Shown in pieces: positions 35,860-43,292 of a DNA stretch of 64,000 bases. The position numbers were made by a program, and so were the translations under genes. This DNA is from CAWEQW01 sp963811365 (GTDB taxonomy: Bacteria > Actinomycetota > Actinomycetes > Propionibacteriales > Nocardioidaceae). Positions within the stretch are counted from its first letter, which is position 1, and each line of letters begins with the position of its first letter. Under the pieces are notes generated by a model, which was not told the DNA's origin, did no database searches, and was given only the letters and a program-made list of their open reading frames with translations. The stretch lies in assembly GCA_963811365.1 (NCBI GenBank), contig CAWEQW010000013.1:14466-78465 (forward strand), read 5' to 3'.

Positions 35860-37098
35860 TCACGCGCCGACGCCGGCGGCGACCAGCTCCCCGGGCACGG
35901 ACGCCGTCCGGCGCACCACGGTCAGCGTCAGCATGAGCGCGAGCACCGCGGTGACCGCGAGCATGGTCAGGCCGATCGCGTAGGAGTCAGTGCGACCGTA
36001 CACGTAACCCATCACCAGCGGTGGGACGAAGCCGCCGAGCCCCCCGGCCGCGCCCACCAGACCCGTGACACCGCCGACGCGCGAGGGCTCGGTGACCCGG
36101 GCGATCAGCGCGAACGTCGCGCCGCTGCCGGCTCCGAGGGCAGCCGCCATCGCCAGGAACGACCCAGCCCCGAAGGCGTCGAGCAGCGGCGTCGTGGCCG
36201 CCATGGTCGCGCCGAGGGCCACCACCCCGTACCCGGTGGCGAGCACCGGGACCGGACCGACCCGGTCCGAGAGCCAGCCTCCGACCGGGCGCATCAGCAC
36301 CGCCACCACGACGAAGCCGGCCATCCGGTTCGCCGCGTCCGCCGGCTCGAGGCCGTAGGCGGTCTTCAGGTACGCCGGGAGGTAGACCGAGAAGGCCACG
36401 TAGCCGCCGAACGCGACGGCGTAGAGGATCGAGGCCTGCCAGGTGATCGGCAGCCGGGCGTTGGCCGCGAGGCGGGTGCCCAGCGGGATGGTCGGCGCGA
36501 CCCGGCCGGGGGCGTCGCGCAGCACCAGCCAGGCGACCACGGCGTACACCGCGAGGACGCCTGCCGTCAGCAGGAACGGCGACGTGTCGCCCACGTCGGT
36601 CCAGAGCTTCACCGTGGTCAGCGCGCTGATCGCGGTACCGCCCATGCCGGCGCCGAAGATGCCGGTCGCGAGGCCGCGGCGCTCGGGCGGGAACCAGGCG
36701 TTGACGAACGGGATGCCCACCGCGAAGGCGGTGCCGGCGATGCCGAGGAAGAAGCCGCCGACGAGCAGGGCGGCGTACGACGTCTGGCCGAGCAGCCCGA
36801 TGAACAGGATCGGCACGACCGTCACGGCGGAGACCGCCGGGAACATCACCCGGCCGCCCAGCTTGTCGGTCAGCGCGCCCACGACGATGCGCCCGATCGA
36901 CCCGACCAGGACCGGGACCGCCACCATCAGCGCCACCCGGGACTCGCTCATGGTGCCGAGCACGCCATTTTCACGGAAGAGCGGCCCGAGCGGGCTCAGC
37001 AGGGCCCAGGCCCAGAAGTTGACGGCGAAGCCGATGGTGGCCAGTGCCAGCATGAGTCCCGGCGACCGCCGGGTCTGCGTCGGTGCGTGTGCGTTCAT
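35860..37098 (-). CDS. narK: Nitrate/nitrite transporter (MFS)
   Basis: A 412-residue 12-helix MFS carrier. The nitrate signature in helix 5 is FFLGIAGTAFAVGIPFVNAWFPPERRG; the second signature lies near FALIARVTEPSRVGGVTGLVGAAGGLGGF. It matches the NarK family that imports nitrate or exchanges nitrate and nitrite. It is the first gene of the operon, upstream of narG by 58 bases. A DosR-like box lies about 70 bases upstream of its start at 37166-37180. Confidence 0.92.
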   Translation of the reverse strand: MNAHAPTQTRRSPGLMLALATIGFAVNFWAWALLSPLGPLFRENGVLGTMSESRVALMVAVPVLVGSIGRIVVGALTDKLGGRVMFPAVSAVTVVPILFIGLLGQTSYAALLVGGFFLGIAGTAFAVGIPFVNAWFPPERRGLATGIFGAGMGGTAISALTTVKLWTDVGDTSPFLLTAGVLAVYAVVAWLVLRDAPGRVAPTIPLGTRLAANARLPITWQASILYAVAFGGYVAFSVYLPAYLKTAYGLEPADAANRMAGFVVVAVLMRPVGGWLSDRVGPVPVLATGYGVVALGATMAATTPLLDAFGAGSFLAMAAALGAGSGATFALIARVTEPSRVGGVTGLVGAAGGLGGFVPPLVMGYVYGRTDSYAIGLTMLAVTAVLALMLTLTVVRRTASVPGELVAAGVGA

Positions 37099-37165
37099 GG
37101 CCCTCTTCCTGTCGTCCTGGCTGTTCCGCCGTGAGAAAGATGCATGAGCCGCCAGTCTTTACCAA

Positions 37166-37180
37166 GGGGCCGAAGGTCCT
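37166..37180 (-). promoter_or_regulatory. DosR-like box upstream of narK
   Basis: On the minus strand the sequence reads AGGACCTTCGGCCCC, a near-palindrome close to the mycobacterial DosR consensus core GGGACTWWAGTCCC (GGAC..TT..G.CCC). It is about 70 bases upstream of the narK start and about 110 bases upstream of dosR, so it could act on both. Confidence 0.5.
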
Positions 37181-37292
37181 GTTGTGATGGCGCGGTGCTG
37201 TCGCCCAGTGGGTGCACGCGGGCGGGACAGGCGGCGACACGGCACCGTTCGGCGGGGCTCGTCGTGCGTTGTGGCCCGCTGGGCTGTAGAAA

Positions 37293-37946
37293 GTGGGAGT
37301 GAACGAAACACCCAGCCCGGTGCGGGTCTTCCTGCTCGACGACCATGAGGTGGTTCGGCGGGGCCTGCGCGACCTGCTCGAGTCCTCCGGAGGGATCGAG
37401 GTGGTCGGCGAGTCGGGCCTGGCCGCCGAGGCGACCGCCAGGATCCCGGCGCTGCGGCCGCACGTCGCGGTGCTCGACGCCCGGCTGCCCGACGGCAGCG
37501 GCATCGACGTCTGCCGGGACGTGCGGTCGATCGACCCGGACATCAAGGCGCTGATCCTGACCAGCTACGACGACGACGAGGCGCTGTTCTCGGCGATCCT
37601 CGCCGGCGCCTCCGGCTACCTGCTCAAGCAGATCGGCGGCACGGACCTCGTCGACGGCATCATGCGGGTGGCCACCGGCCAGTCGCTGATCGACCCCGCC
37701 CTGGTCGCCAAGGTGCTCGAGCGGGTGCGCAACGGCCCGGAGGCCCATGAGGAGCTCGCCGCGCTGACCGACCAGGAGCGCAAGATCCTGGCCCTGATCG
37801 CCGAGGGGCTGACCAACCGCCAGATCGGTGAGCGGCTGTTCCTGGCCGAGAAGACCGTCAAGAACTACGTCTCCAGCATCCTGTCCAAGCTCGGCCTCGA
37901 GCGGCGGACGCAGGCCGCGGTGCTCGCCTCCAAGCTGCTCGGCTGA
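37293..37946 (+). CDS. DosR/DevR-like response regulator (NarL family)
   Basis: A 217-residue regulator. The receiver has the acidic pair LLDDHE (residues 16-17), the phosphoacceptor Asp62 in VAVLDARLPDG, Thr in ILTSYDDD and Lys in GYLLKQIG. The C-terminal LuxR-type helix-turn-helix is LTDQERKILALIAEGLTNRQIG, then LFLAEKTVKNYVSSILSKLGLERRTQA. It is close to DosR, which activates dormancy genes under low oxygen, NO and CO. It is divergent from narK and converges on its probable kinase. GTG 37293 is chosen; GTG 37299 is possible. Confidence 0.88.
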   Translation: MGVNETPSPVRVFLLDDHEVVRRGLRDLLESSGGIEVVGESGLAAEATARIPALRPHVAVLDARLPDGSGIDVCRDVRSIDPDIKALILTSYDDDEALFSAILAGASGYLLKQIGGTDLVDGIMRVATGQSLIDPALVAKVLERVRNGPEAHEELAALTDQERKILALIAEGLTNRQIGERLFLAEKTVKNYVSSILSKLGLERRTQAAVLASKLLG

Positions 37947-37982
37947 GCCGCGACGTCCGACCCGTCGGACGTCGCGGCTCAG
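37943..37982. terminator. Bidirectional terminator between dosR-like and dosS-like genes
   Basis: CTGAGCCGCGACGTCCGAC (37943-37961) and its exact reverse complement (37964-37982) form a 19-bp perfect stem with a very tight loop. The stem contains the stop codons of both converging genes (TGA 37944-37946 on + and TGA 37981-37979 on -). Confidence 0.85.
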
Positions 37983-39592
37983 TAGGTCAGCGGGACCGTC
38001 CACTCCACCCGGGTGCCGTGCGGGTCCTCGGCGAGCACCCGTACCGCGCCACCGTGCTCGGCGGCGCGGCGACGGACGTTGCGCAGGCCGCTCTCCTCGC
38101 GGTCGGGCGGCAGCCCTCGGCCGTTGTCGGTGACCCGCAGCAGGAGCTCCTTGTCGGCGACCTCCACCTCGACGACCGCCGCGGCCGCCTCGGAGTGCCG
38201 TGCGACGTTCGACAGCGCCTCGCGCAGCACCGCCAGCAGCTGGTCGGCCAGCGCCCGGGCGACCACCGTGTCCAGCGGGCCCGCGGTGCGCACCAGCGGG
38301 GTGAACCCGAGCACCGGCACGTACTCCTTGACGAGGCCGCGCACCTCCGAGCGCAGCGACTCCCGGTGGGCGTGCTGCAGCTCGAAGATCGTCGAGCGGA
38401 TGTCGCGGATCGTCACGTCGAGGTCGGCCACCGCGCCGTCGATGCGCTCGGCGACCTCCGGGTTGGCGGCCATCCGACGGGCTCCCTGCAGCTGCAGGCC
38501 GGTCGCGAACAGCCGCTGGATCACCAGGTCGTGCAGGTCGCGGGCGATCCGGTCCCGGTCGGAGATCAGCATCAGCTCCTGGCGGTCGGAGTAGGCCTGC
38601 GCCCGGTCCAGGGCGAGCGACGCCTGGTCGGCGAACGACGCGAGGAGCTCGGCCTCCTCGGACTGCAGGGACCCCCGCCCGCCGCGCAGGGACACCAACA
38701 GCACGCCGTTGGCCGCGAGGTGCGCGCGCAGCGGCACCAGCACCACCGTGCTGTCCGCCCGGGGCAGCACCACCAGGTCGCCGTCGGCCTCGGCGCGCTT
38801 GATGTGCTCCTCGACGTCCCGCACCAGCCGCGGGAGGGTGTCGCCCTCCTGGCCCACGATCGCGGACACCTGCAGGGCGCCGTCGCGGTCGTGCTGCACG
38901 ACGGCGACCCCGGTCGCGCCCGACACCCGGCGCACGCCGGCCGCGATCTGGTGCAGCGCGTCCTCGACGGCGATCGGCGGCTGCAGCGCGTCGGCGACGT
39001 GCGCCTGGGCCTCCAGCCACTGGCGGCGACGCTCGCTCTGCGCGTACGTGCGGGCGTTCTCGATGACGAAGCCGGCAGCTCTCGCCAGCGCCGAGACGAG
39101 CAGCTCGTCCTGCTCGGTGAAGTCCTCGCCGTCTGCCTTGTCGGTCAGGTAGAGGTTGCCGAACACGGTGCCGCGGATCCGCACCGGCACGCCGAGGAAC
39201 CGCTGCATGGGCGGGTGGTTCGGCGGGAAGCCGTAGGACCTCGGGTGCTCCTGGAGGTGCCGCAGGCGCAGCGGGTCGGGATGGTCGATCAGCAGGCCGA
39301 GGATGCCGTGCCCGCGCGGGATCGGCCCGATGGCGGCACGTTGGGCGTCGGTGAGCCCGACGGTGATGAACTCCACCAGGCCGCCGGCGTTGCCGAGCAC
39401 GCCCAGCGCGCCGTACTGCGCGCCGGTCAGCTCGCGGGCCGCCGTGACGATCCGGTCGAGCACGCTGTGCATGTCGAGGTCGGAGCTGATCGCCACCACG
39501 GCGTCGAGCAGTGCGCGCGCGTCGTGCGGCATCTCGAGCCGGTTCCCCGGCAGGTCGGGCGGTGGCACGTCGCCGGGCTCGGTCATGCGCAC
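37979..39592 (-). CDS. DosS/DevS-like GAF-domain sensor histidine kinase
   Basis: A 537-residue cytoplasmic kinase. Two GAF domains (about 24-180 and 195-340) are followed by HisKA_3 with the phospho-His in DRIARDLHDLVIQRLFA (near residue 353) and a HATPase with LREALSNVARHS and VTDNGRGLP. GFPPNHPPMQRFLGVPVRIRG in GAF-A matches mycobacterial DosS; His126 of this stretch may be the haem ligand, which would make it an oxygen, NO or redox sensor. It has no membrane helices. It faces the DosR-like gene across a perfect 19-bp hairpin, unlike the tandem dosRS operon of mycobacteria. Confidence 0.9.
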   Translation of the reverse strand: MRMTEPGDVPPPDLPGNRLEMPHDARALLDAVVAISSDLDMHSVLDRIVTAARELTGAQYGALGVLGNAGGLVEFITVGLTDAQRAAIGPIPRGHGILGLLIDHPDPLRLRHLQEHPRSYGFPPNHPPMQRFLGVPVRIRGTVFGNLYLTDKADGEDFTEQDELLVSALARAAGFVIENARTYAQSERRRQWLEAQAHVADALQPPIAVEDALHQIAAGVRRVSGATGVAVVQHDRDGALQVSAIVGQEGDTLPRLVRDVEEHIKRAEADGDLVVLPRADSTVVLVPLRAHLAANGVLLVSLRGGRGSLQSEEAELLASFADQASLALDRAQAYSDRQELMLISDRDRIARDLHDLVIQRLFATGLQLQGARRMAANPEVAERIDGAVADLDVTIRDIRSTIFELQHAHRESLRSEVRGLVKEYVPVLGFTPLVRTAGPLDTVVARALADQLLAVLREALSNVARHSEAAAAVVEVEVADKELLLRVTDNGRGLPPDREESGLRNVRRRAAEHGGAVRVLAEDPHGTRVEWTVPLTY

Positions 39593-39626
39593 AGCCTAGG
39601 GCTCGGGGCCGGGACGAACCCCTGGC

Positions 39627-40067
39627 TCAGAGCGCGCGCGCCGGCTGCGGGGAGCCGCCGGTAACGGCGTCGGTGCCGATCCGGCGGCCGGACAGGTCCC
39701 GCCACGTGAGCTTGAGGTAGAGCCGGCGCGCACCCTGCGCCCAGGGCCGTGGCTCCCAGCCGCGGCGGATGTCGGCGAGCTCGTCGGCGTCGTCGACGAT
39801 CGCCATCCGTCCCACCGCGACGACGCTCCACCCCACGTGGCGCTCGTAGTCGACGTCGTCGATCTCGAAGGCGGCGTCGACGTTCCAGCCGTAGGTTCCG
39901 AGCTCGCTGTACGGCGTGGTGCGGAACACCACCGAGCTGCCGTACGTCGAATAGTTCACCGGCACGATCCGTGGACCGACCGGGGTCGACAGTGCGACCC
40001 GCCCGAAGACACCGCCACGGAGCAGCTCGACGCACTCCTCGGCGGTCAGCTCGACCGGTTCCGTCAT
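39627..40067 (-). CDS. Pyridoxamine 5'-phosphate oxidase-like flavin-binding protein
   Basis: A 146-residue split-barrel protein. ELTAEECVELLRGGVFGRVALS, then GPRIVPVNYSTYGSSVVFRTTPYSELG, is typical of the actinobacterial PNPOx-like/F420- or FMN-binding group whose members are often in the DosR regulon. ATG 40067 follows GAGGAGG. The C-terminus ends RDLSGRRIGT. It is divergent from the universal stress gene and shares the DosR-like box at 40120-40139. True vitamin B6 synthesis is unlikely, because a full pdxH is present at 51 kb. Confidence 0.82.
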   Translation of the reverse strand: MTEPVELTAEECVELLRGGVFGRVALSTPVGPRIVPVNYSTYGSSVVFRTTPYSELGTYGWNVDAAFEIDDVDYERHVGWSVVAVGRMAIVDDADELADIRRGWEPRPWAQGARRLYLKLTWRDLSGRRIGTDAVTGGSPQPARAL

Positions 40068-40119
40068 CACGCACACCTCCTCGATGTGACTTAAGAATCG
40101 CCGCCCGGACCCCCGGAGG

Positions 40120-40139
40120 CATGGGTCTTTGGTCCCCAG
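40120..40139. promoter_or_regulatory. DosR-like box in the PNPOx/USP divergent promoter
   Basis: The minus strand reads CTGGGGACCAAAGACCCATG; the core GGGACCAAAGACCC fits the DosR consensus GGGACTWWAGTCCC at most positions. It is 53 bases from the PNPOx-like start and 55 from the USP start, so it is placed symmetrically. A second short inverted repeat, CACAGGG/CCCTGTG, follows at about 40139-40161. Confidence 0.6.
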
Positions 40140-40194
40140 CACAGGGTTCCTCGTGCCCTGTGGTGAGCCGGTGGCGGCTGCCGATCATCAAGGT

Positions 40195-40665
40195 GTGAAC
40201 CCAACAGCGGCAGCGAACCCGAGCCTGGACCAGCGACGCACCGGAGGACGCCTGGTGGTCAGCGGCGAGCACAGTCCCGCCGGGACGGCCGCCCTCGAGT
40301 GGGCCGTCGACGAGGCCGCTCGCGTCGGCGGCGAGGTCGTCGTCGTCCATGCGTTCGACGTGCACCGTCGCCGGGACCTCGCGCTCGAGCGGGACCTCGA
40401 CCGGGCCCGCCGGGACGCGCGGTACCGGACGCAGTCGTGGGTCGTCGAGGTGATCGCCGGCCGCGAGGCGCGGGTGCCGGTCCGGGTCTCCACGCCCAGT
40501 GACGGCACCGCGCATGCCCTGCTCGACGCCGCCCGGGACGCCTCCATGCTGGTCCTCGGCGACTCGGCGGAGGCCCGTCGCAGCGGGCTGCTCGACGAGC
40601 TCAGCGCCGCGTGCCCGTGTCCGGTGATGCTGGTCGCCGAGGACCACGACGCCGTCGCGGTCTGA
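40195..40665 (+). CDS. Universal stress protein family (UspA), non-ATP-binding type
   Basis: A 156-residue single USP domain. LVVSGEHSPAGTAALEWAVDEAARVGGEVVVVHAFDVH is the conserved N-terminal strand-helix. The C-terminal motif region LVLGDSAEARRSGLLDELSAACPCPVMLV aligns with the GxxGx9G(S/T) ATP loop, but the glycines are lost, so ATP binding is unlikely. Such proteins are prominent in DosR regulons. GTG 40195 is chosen; it has no strong ribosome binding site. It is divergent from the PNPOx-like gene. Confidence 0.75.
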   Translation: MNPTAAANPSLDQRRTGGRLVVSGEHSPAGTAALEWAVDEAARVGGEVVVVHAFDVHRRRDLALERDLDRARRDARYRTQSWVVEVIAGREARVPVRVSTPSDGTAHALLDAARDASMLVLGDSAEARRSGLLDELSAACPCPVMLVAEDHDAVAV

Positions 40666-40818
40666 CCCCCGCCGCCCCACCCCACCGCGCCACCCCGGTT
40701 CCTCCGCGGTCCGGGCCTGGCACCGGGTGCGCGGCGGCCGCAGACGAAACCCGGGGTATCTGAGCCGCCGGCGGGGCCCTCGTCCTGAGGACAGCACGTC
40801 CACCAGGGAGGACCCCCG

Positions 40819-41973
40819 ATGTCCCTCGCGCTGCAGGCGCCCGCGCCCGCCCCCACCGTGCCGGCGCGAACCCCGCCCGTCCCCCACGAGACGCCGTACC
40901 TCGAGCTGGACCTCGCCGTGGCCGTGGCGGCCTACCGGCGGCTCGGCGGCGCGCTTCCGCGCACGTCGGTGCGGTACGCCGTCAAGGCGAACCCGCACCC
41001 GGCGCTGCTCGCCGAGCTGGCCGCGGCCGGCTGTGGCTTCGACGTGGCCAGCCCCGCCGAGGTGGATGCCGCCCTGGCCGCCGGCGCGGGGCCGGAGGAC
41101 CTCGTCTACTCCCACCCGGTCAAGCTGCGCCGACACGTCGCCGAGGCGCACGCGCGCGGCGTCCGGCTGTTCGTCGTCGACTCGCTGCCCGAGGTGGCCA
41201 AGGTGGCCGCGGCAGCGCCGGGCAGCTCGGTGCTCTGCCGGCTCCTCACCTCCGGCTCGGGCTCCGACTGGCCGCTGTCCCGCAAGTACGGCTGCGCCAC
41301 CGGCGAGGCGATCTCGGTGCTCACCGCCGCCGCCCGGGCGGGGCTCGACGTCGCCGGGGTGTGCTTCCACGTGGGCTCCCAGCAGCGCGACCCGCAGGCC
41401 TGGGAGTCGCCGGTCGCGGCGGCCGCCCGGGTGTTCGCGGCGCTGCGCCAGGCCGGGCTGTCGCCGTGGCTGCTCGACCTCGGCGGTGGCTTCCCGGCCG
41501 ACCTGGAGGGTGGCCACCCTCCGCTGGAGGAGTACGGCCGTGCGCTCGAGGCGGCACTGCTCCGGTCGTTCGGCGCGGACCGGCCGCACACGCTCGTCGA
41601 GCCCGGGCGCGGCGTGGTCGGTGACGCCGGGCAGGTCGTCGCGTCCGTCGTCGCGGTCCTCCGGCGCGGCGGCACTCGCTGGGTCCACCTCGACGCGGGC
41701 GTCTTCACCGGGCTGGTGGAGACCCTGGAGGAGGCGATCCGCTACCGGATCACCACGGACCGCGACGGCGGCCCCGCCGGCCCCTGCGTGCTGGCCGGGC
41801 CGACCTGCGACAGCGCCGACGTGCTCTACCAGGACCGCCCGGTGCAGCTGCCGCTCGACCTCGCGGAGGGCGACCTGCTGCGGCTGCGCTCGGCGGGGGC
41901 GTACACGACCTGCTACTCCACCGTGGGGTTCAACGGGTTCGCCCCCCTGCCCACGGTGCTGCGGGCGCCCTGA
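40819..41973 (+). CDS. Ornithine/diaminopimelate decarboxylase-family PLP enzyme
   Basis: A 384-residue fold-type III PLP enzyme. The Schiff-base Lys is in VRYAVKANPHPALL (near residue 56). HVGSQQRD and GGGFPAD hold phosphate contacts, EPGRGVVGDAG is the conserved EPGR motif, and LAGPTCDSADVLYQD contains the catalytic Cys typical of ornithine decarboxylases. SAGAYTTCYST ends the domain. It most likely makes a polyamine (putrescine) or a related amine. The downstream MFS exporter overlaps by one base (TGATG), suggesting the product or a derivative is exported. Confidence 0.82.
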   Translation: MSLALQAPAPAPTVPARTPPVPHETPYLELDLAVAVAAYRRLGGALPRTSVRYAVKANPHPALLAELAAAGCGFDVASPAEVDAALAAGAGPEDLVYSHPVKLRRHVAEAHARGVRLFVVDSLPEVAKVAAAAPGSSVLCRLLTSGSGSDWPLSRKYGCATGEAISVLTAAARAGLDVAGVCFHVGSQQRDPQAWESPVAAAARVFAALRQAGLSPWLLDLGGGFPADLEGGHPPLEEYGRALEAALLRSFGADRPHTLVEPGRGVVGDAGQVVASVVAVLRRGGTRWVHLDAGVFTGLVETLEEAIRYRITTDRDGGPAGPCVLAGPTCDSADVLYQDRPVQLPLDLAEGDLLRLRSAGAYTTCYSTVGFNGFAPLPTVLRAP

Positions 41974-43292
41974 TGCCGCAACGGCTCATCGCCTCCCACG
42001 CGGCGGCCGCGGTGGCGATGTCGCTGCCGTGGCCGCTGCTGCTGTTCGTCGTCTGGGACAGCACTCACAGCGACGCCCTGATCGCCCTCACCGCGGCGGC
42101 CCGGATGCTGCCGTACGTCGCCTGCTCGTGGGCTGCCGGACGACTGGCGGACCGGTACCCCCGCGACCGGATCGTCCGGGCCACCGTGGCGGCGCGGCTG
42201 GGCCTGCTCACGATCACGACCCTGGCGCTCGCGCAGGGCCGCACGCTCGTCGCCGTGCTCGCCGCGTCCGCCGCCGTGGCCGCCGCGACCCCCGCCTACC
42301 CCGCGCTGGCCGCCGCCCTGCCCGAGCTCGACCGCGGGCGCCGGCGCCGTACGACGGACCTGCTGGTCACCGCGGAGGCGGGCTCCTTCGTGGTCGGCCC
42401 CGCAGTCGGCGGCCTGCTCCTGGCGCCCGCGACCCGGCCCTGGACCGGCGTCGCAGCCGTGCTGCTGACCTTGCTCGCCGGCGCCCTGCTGGCGCGGGTG
42501 CGGCTTCCCGCCGCCCGCAGCGGCGATGCCGGACCGTCGCAGGGCGGTGCCCTGCGCGGCCTGGTCGCCTGGACCGGGGTCGGCCGGGCGGTGCTCACCG
42601 TGGGCGTGGTCAACGCGGTCGCAGCCGGGCTCGGCGTGCTGCTGCTGCCGTTCGCCGAGCAGGTCTGGCGGGAGGGGGAGCGGGGCTTCGGTGTCGCCAC
42701 GGCGGCGCTGGGGCTCGGGGCGCTCACGGCGCCCCTGCTGGGCTGGGTGGGCCGGGCCCCGGGGGTGCGGGTCCGCGGCTGCCTGGTCGTGCTGGTCGTG
42801 CCGGTCGCGGCCGTCGCGCTCACGCCGCACCTCGCGTGGGCGGTGCTTCCGCTGGCACTGGCCGGGGCCGCCGCGGTCCAGGTGGAGAGCGCGGCCACCG
42901 AGGTGATCCAGCTGTCCGTGCCGGACCGGTCGCGCGCCGGGATGCTCGGGCTCACAGACTCCGTGATGGTCGGCGCCGCGCTGCTGGGCTCGCTGGGCGC
43001 CCCGCTCCTCGGGGAGCACGCCGGCGGCCGGGCGGCGGTCCTCCTGCTGGCGGCGATCGCCGCGCTGCCGCTCGCGCACCGCCGCCGCAGCGCTCAGACC
43101 GACGCGCCCGCACCCCCCGGCGCCGCTGCGGGCTCCGCGTCGCCGGCTCCGACGGCCTCCACGGACCGCCCGGCAGCGGCTCCGGCGACCTCGTCCGACC
43201 GGGCGATCGTGGTGCGCAGCGGCACCTCGCGGATGAACAGCACGGCGACGAGGGCCAGCACGGCGAACGGGGTGGCCAGCAGGAACACGTGA
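41973..43292 (+). CDS. MFS transporter, translationally coupled to the decarboxylase
   Basis: A 439-residue protein with about 10-12 membrane helices up to about residue 370. It starts MPQRLIASHAAAAVAMSLPWPLLLFVVWDS, and GRLADRYPRDRIVRA is motif A. The C-terminal 65 residues are Ala/Pro/Ser-rich and lie antisense to the end of the next, convergent MFS gene; the two coding regions overlap by about 199 bases. The role is unknown, but coupling to the decarboxylase suggests export of an amine product or a siderophore built from it. Confidence 0.78.
   Translation: MPQRLIASHAAAAVAMSLPWPLLLFVVWDSTHSDALIALTAAARMLPYVACSWAAGRLADRYPRDRIVRATVAARLGLLTITTLALAQGRTLVAVLAASAAVAAATPAYPALAAALPELDRGRRRRTTDLLVTAEAGSFVVGPAVGGLLLAPATRPWTGVAAVLLTLLAGALLARVRLPAARSGDAGPSQGGALRGLVAWTGVGRAVLTVGVVNAVAAGLGVLLLPFAEQVWREGERGFGVATAALGLGALTAPLLGWVGRAPGVRVRGCLVVLVVPVAAVALTPHLAWAVLPLALAGAAAVQVESAATEVIQLSVPDRSRAGMLGLTDSVMVGAALLGSLGAPLLGEHAGGRAAVLLLAAIAALPLAHRRRSAQTDAPAPPGAAAGSASPAPTASTDRPAAAPATSSDRAIVVRSGTSRMNSTATRASTANGVASRNT

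Noticed and set aside
32175..35936. A long open plus-strand frame opposite narG
   Set aside because: It is low complexity and fully antisense to a clearly coding narG; no start site or domain supports it.
40735..40800. A DosR box upstream of the decarboxylase
   Set aside because: GGGGCCCTCGTCCTG is present but aligns poorly with the consensus spacing, so it was not annotated.
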